DNA from: Candidatus Methanoprimaticola hominis
GTDB lineage: Archaea; Thermoplasmatota; Thermoplasmata; Methanomassiliicoccales; Methanomethylophilaceae
DNA: 6,660 bases
NCBI GenBank assembly: GCA_006954465.1
Contig: LVVU01000063.1
Span: 3,046 to 9,705, forward strand
Reading direction: 5' to 3'
The notes beneath the pieces are model-generated. The model saw only the letters and a program-made list of their open reading frames with translations, ran no database searches and had not been told where the DNA came from. Positions 5,997 through 6,660 of this stretch are shown piece after piece (the stretch's first letter is position 1; each line of letters starts with the position of its first letter). A program made the translations under genes and the position numbers.

Positions 5997-6033
5997 TAAC
6001 TGAATCGTAGTTAAGTTAATCGCGATTCAGTTA
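5997..6033. repeat. Perfect 11-bp inverted repeat beside the ATPase promoter, possible operator
   Basis: TAACTGAATCG (5997-6007) and CGATTCAGTTA (6023-6033) are perfect inverted arms with a 15-bp spacer that itself contains TTAAGTTAA. Arm centres are 26 bp apart, about 2.5 helical turns. The left arm sits just upstream of the TATA box of the minus-strand ATPase gene; the right arm overlaps the stop codon of the winged-helix gene. It could be a regulator binding site or, as RNA, an end-of-transcript hairpin. The repeat is seen; its role is inferred. Confidence 0.6.
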
Positions 6034-6593
6034 GATGATCGGAATCGTGGCGGTTCAAATGGCATCCGACCGTCTTCGGCCCCTTCCTTCATATCCGCAT
6101 CTGTGTCGACTCCTGTCGACGACAGGTCCAGTGCGTCCAGCGCCACCTCGATGGCGATGAGTCTCGCCTGATGCTCGGTCTTGGCGCCGACGATGAACAG
6201 GTATTCTCCATCCGAGAGACCTGACGTCTGGCGCAGTTTTGTCGCGTACGAGGGATCCTCATCGTCCACGGGCCAATCGGGCAGCATGAAGAGCCTTCCG
6301 TCGCGCATGGTCCATGTGGTGCAGCCGTCGGCTCCCTTTCCGAGGGCGAGGTTCCTCTGCTCCACGCCTTTGAACAGAGGCTTCCCTGTGTAATGGAGGA
6401 TGGCGCCGGATGTGGATCTGCCGATGACATAAGGGGTGTCGGTGGTCTCCACCAGCCGGATGCCGAGGCCGTTCAGCATATCCTTCCCGTAGTTTGTTAA
6501 GGCTATGCCGGCCTGGACTACATCTACGAGGCCGTTTGATTCGAGGATACCCACCAGACTCCTAGTACAGCGTTTCTGAATTAACTTAATCAT
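6027..6593 (-). CDS. Probable winged-helix protein with a C-terminal archaeal regulatory-type domain (resembles DUF4443)
   Basis: 188 residues from the ATG at 6591-6593. Residues about 1-42 look like the second half of a winged helix: a recognition-helix-like TRSLVGILESNGLV, then a wing VVQAGIALTNYGKDML. The remainder includes VEQRNLALGKGADGCTTW followed by a short strand and GEYLFIVGAKTEHQARLIAIEVALDAL, a layout I associate with archaeal DUF4443 proteins. No catalytic motif or membrane segment is visible. The tail is acidic, then Pro/Phe/Arg-rich. The chosen ATG overlaps the preceding stop as TGATG and has GAGG 4 nt upstream. An in-frame ATG at 6624-6626 would add 11 residues (MDLQDGRDRGL) that do not look like a helix. 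The first helices of the winged helix seem absent, so the gene may be N-terminally truncated or frameshifted relative to the frame before it. Function unknown; DNA binding is inferred. Confidence 0.6.
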   Translation of the reverse strand: MIKLIQKRCTRSLVGILESNGLVDVVQAGIALTNYGKDMLNGLGIRLVETTDTPYVIGRSTSGAILHYTGKPLFKGVEQRNLALGKGADGCTTWTMRDGRLFMLPDWPVDDEDPSYATKLRQTSGLSDGEYLFIVGAKTEHQARLIAIEVALDALDLSSTGVDTDADMKEGAEDGRMPFEPPRFRSSN

Positions 6594-6660
6594 CAAACCT
6601 CTATCTCGTCCATCTTGTAGGTCCATCTGTACACTACAGGTTCCTTGTTGAGATCATCGA
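6593..6660 (-). CDS. C-terminal end of an upstream frame (partial, cut by the window edge)
   Basis: The last 21 codons of an open frame ending EPVVYRWTYKMDEIEV and TGA at 6593-6595. The stop overlaps the next gene's ATG by one base (TGATG), a common arrangement for translationally coupled genes. It may be a separate protein, or the N-terminal part of the same winged-helix protein if a frameshift separates them. Too little is visible to name a family, and the short open stretch alone is weak evidence. Confidence 0.4.
   Translation of the reverse strand, partial: DDLNKEPVVYRWTYKMDEIEV

Noticed and set aside
1..6660. CRISPR arrays, tRNA or rRNA genes, transposases and insertion-sequence ends
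   Set aside because: No regularly spaced repeats, no tRNA-like cloverleaf, no rRNA sequence and no transposase motifs were seen on either strand.

Overview
The window looks archaeal. Three genes have AT-rich TATA-like boxes centred about 26 bp upstream of an ATG, two of them at family-consistent starts, which is the geometry of leaderless archaeal transcripts. The ATPase families and the winged-helix gene also fit archaea. The moderately high GC, the AAA-ATPase/PD-(D/E)XK gene and a bacterial-type formate-tetrahydrofolate ligase suggest a host-associated Thermoplasmata methanogen such as a member of Methanomassiliicoccales. That placement is inference and was not tested by any search.

Layout. 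Positions 1-739 (minus) hold a ferrous-iron uptake operon in the order feoA (short type), feoA (classical type), feoB, with feoB running off the left edge. Its control region (about 740-870) contains a TATA-like box flanked by two 14-bp TTAGG-type palindromes that look like DtxR/IdeR-family iron boxes, plus a leader hairpin. Positions 1038-2726 (plus) encode a P-loop ATPase fused to a C-terminal PD-(D/E)XK nuclease-like domain. Positions 2850-4523 (plus) encode formate-tetrahydrofolate ligase, which supplies one-carbon units for biosynthesis. Positions 4622-5959 (minus) encode a second, different P-loop ATPase, of the archaeal ATPase/DUF234 type, again with a PD-(D/E)XK signature at its C-terminus. 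A GC-rich hairpin separates this convergent pair. Positions 6027-6593 (minus) encode a probable winged-helix protein, coupled by a TGATG overlap to the end of another frame at the right edge.

How the parts relate. The feo genes form one clear unit, probably repressed when iron is sufficient. The ligase is a stand-alone metabolic gene with its own promoter. The two ATPase-nuclease genes lie on either side of it on opposite strands. Their biochemical roles are unknown; both belong to multi-copy families often found in accessory DNA. No CRISPR array, tRNA, rRNA, transposase or complete mobile element was seen. The most notable observations are the paired operators at feo, the perfect 11-bp inverted repeat beside the second ATPase promoter, and the possible broken or overlapping frame in the winged-helix gene.
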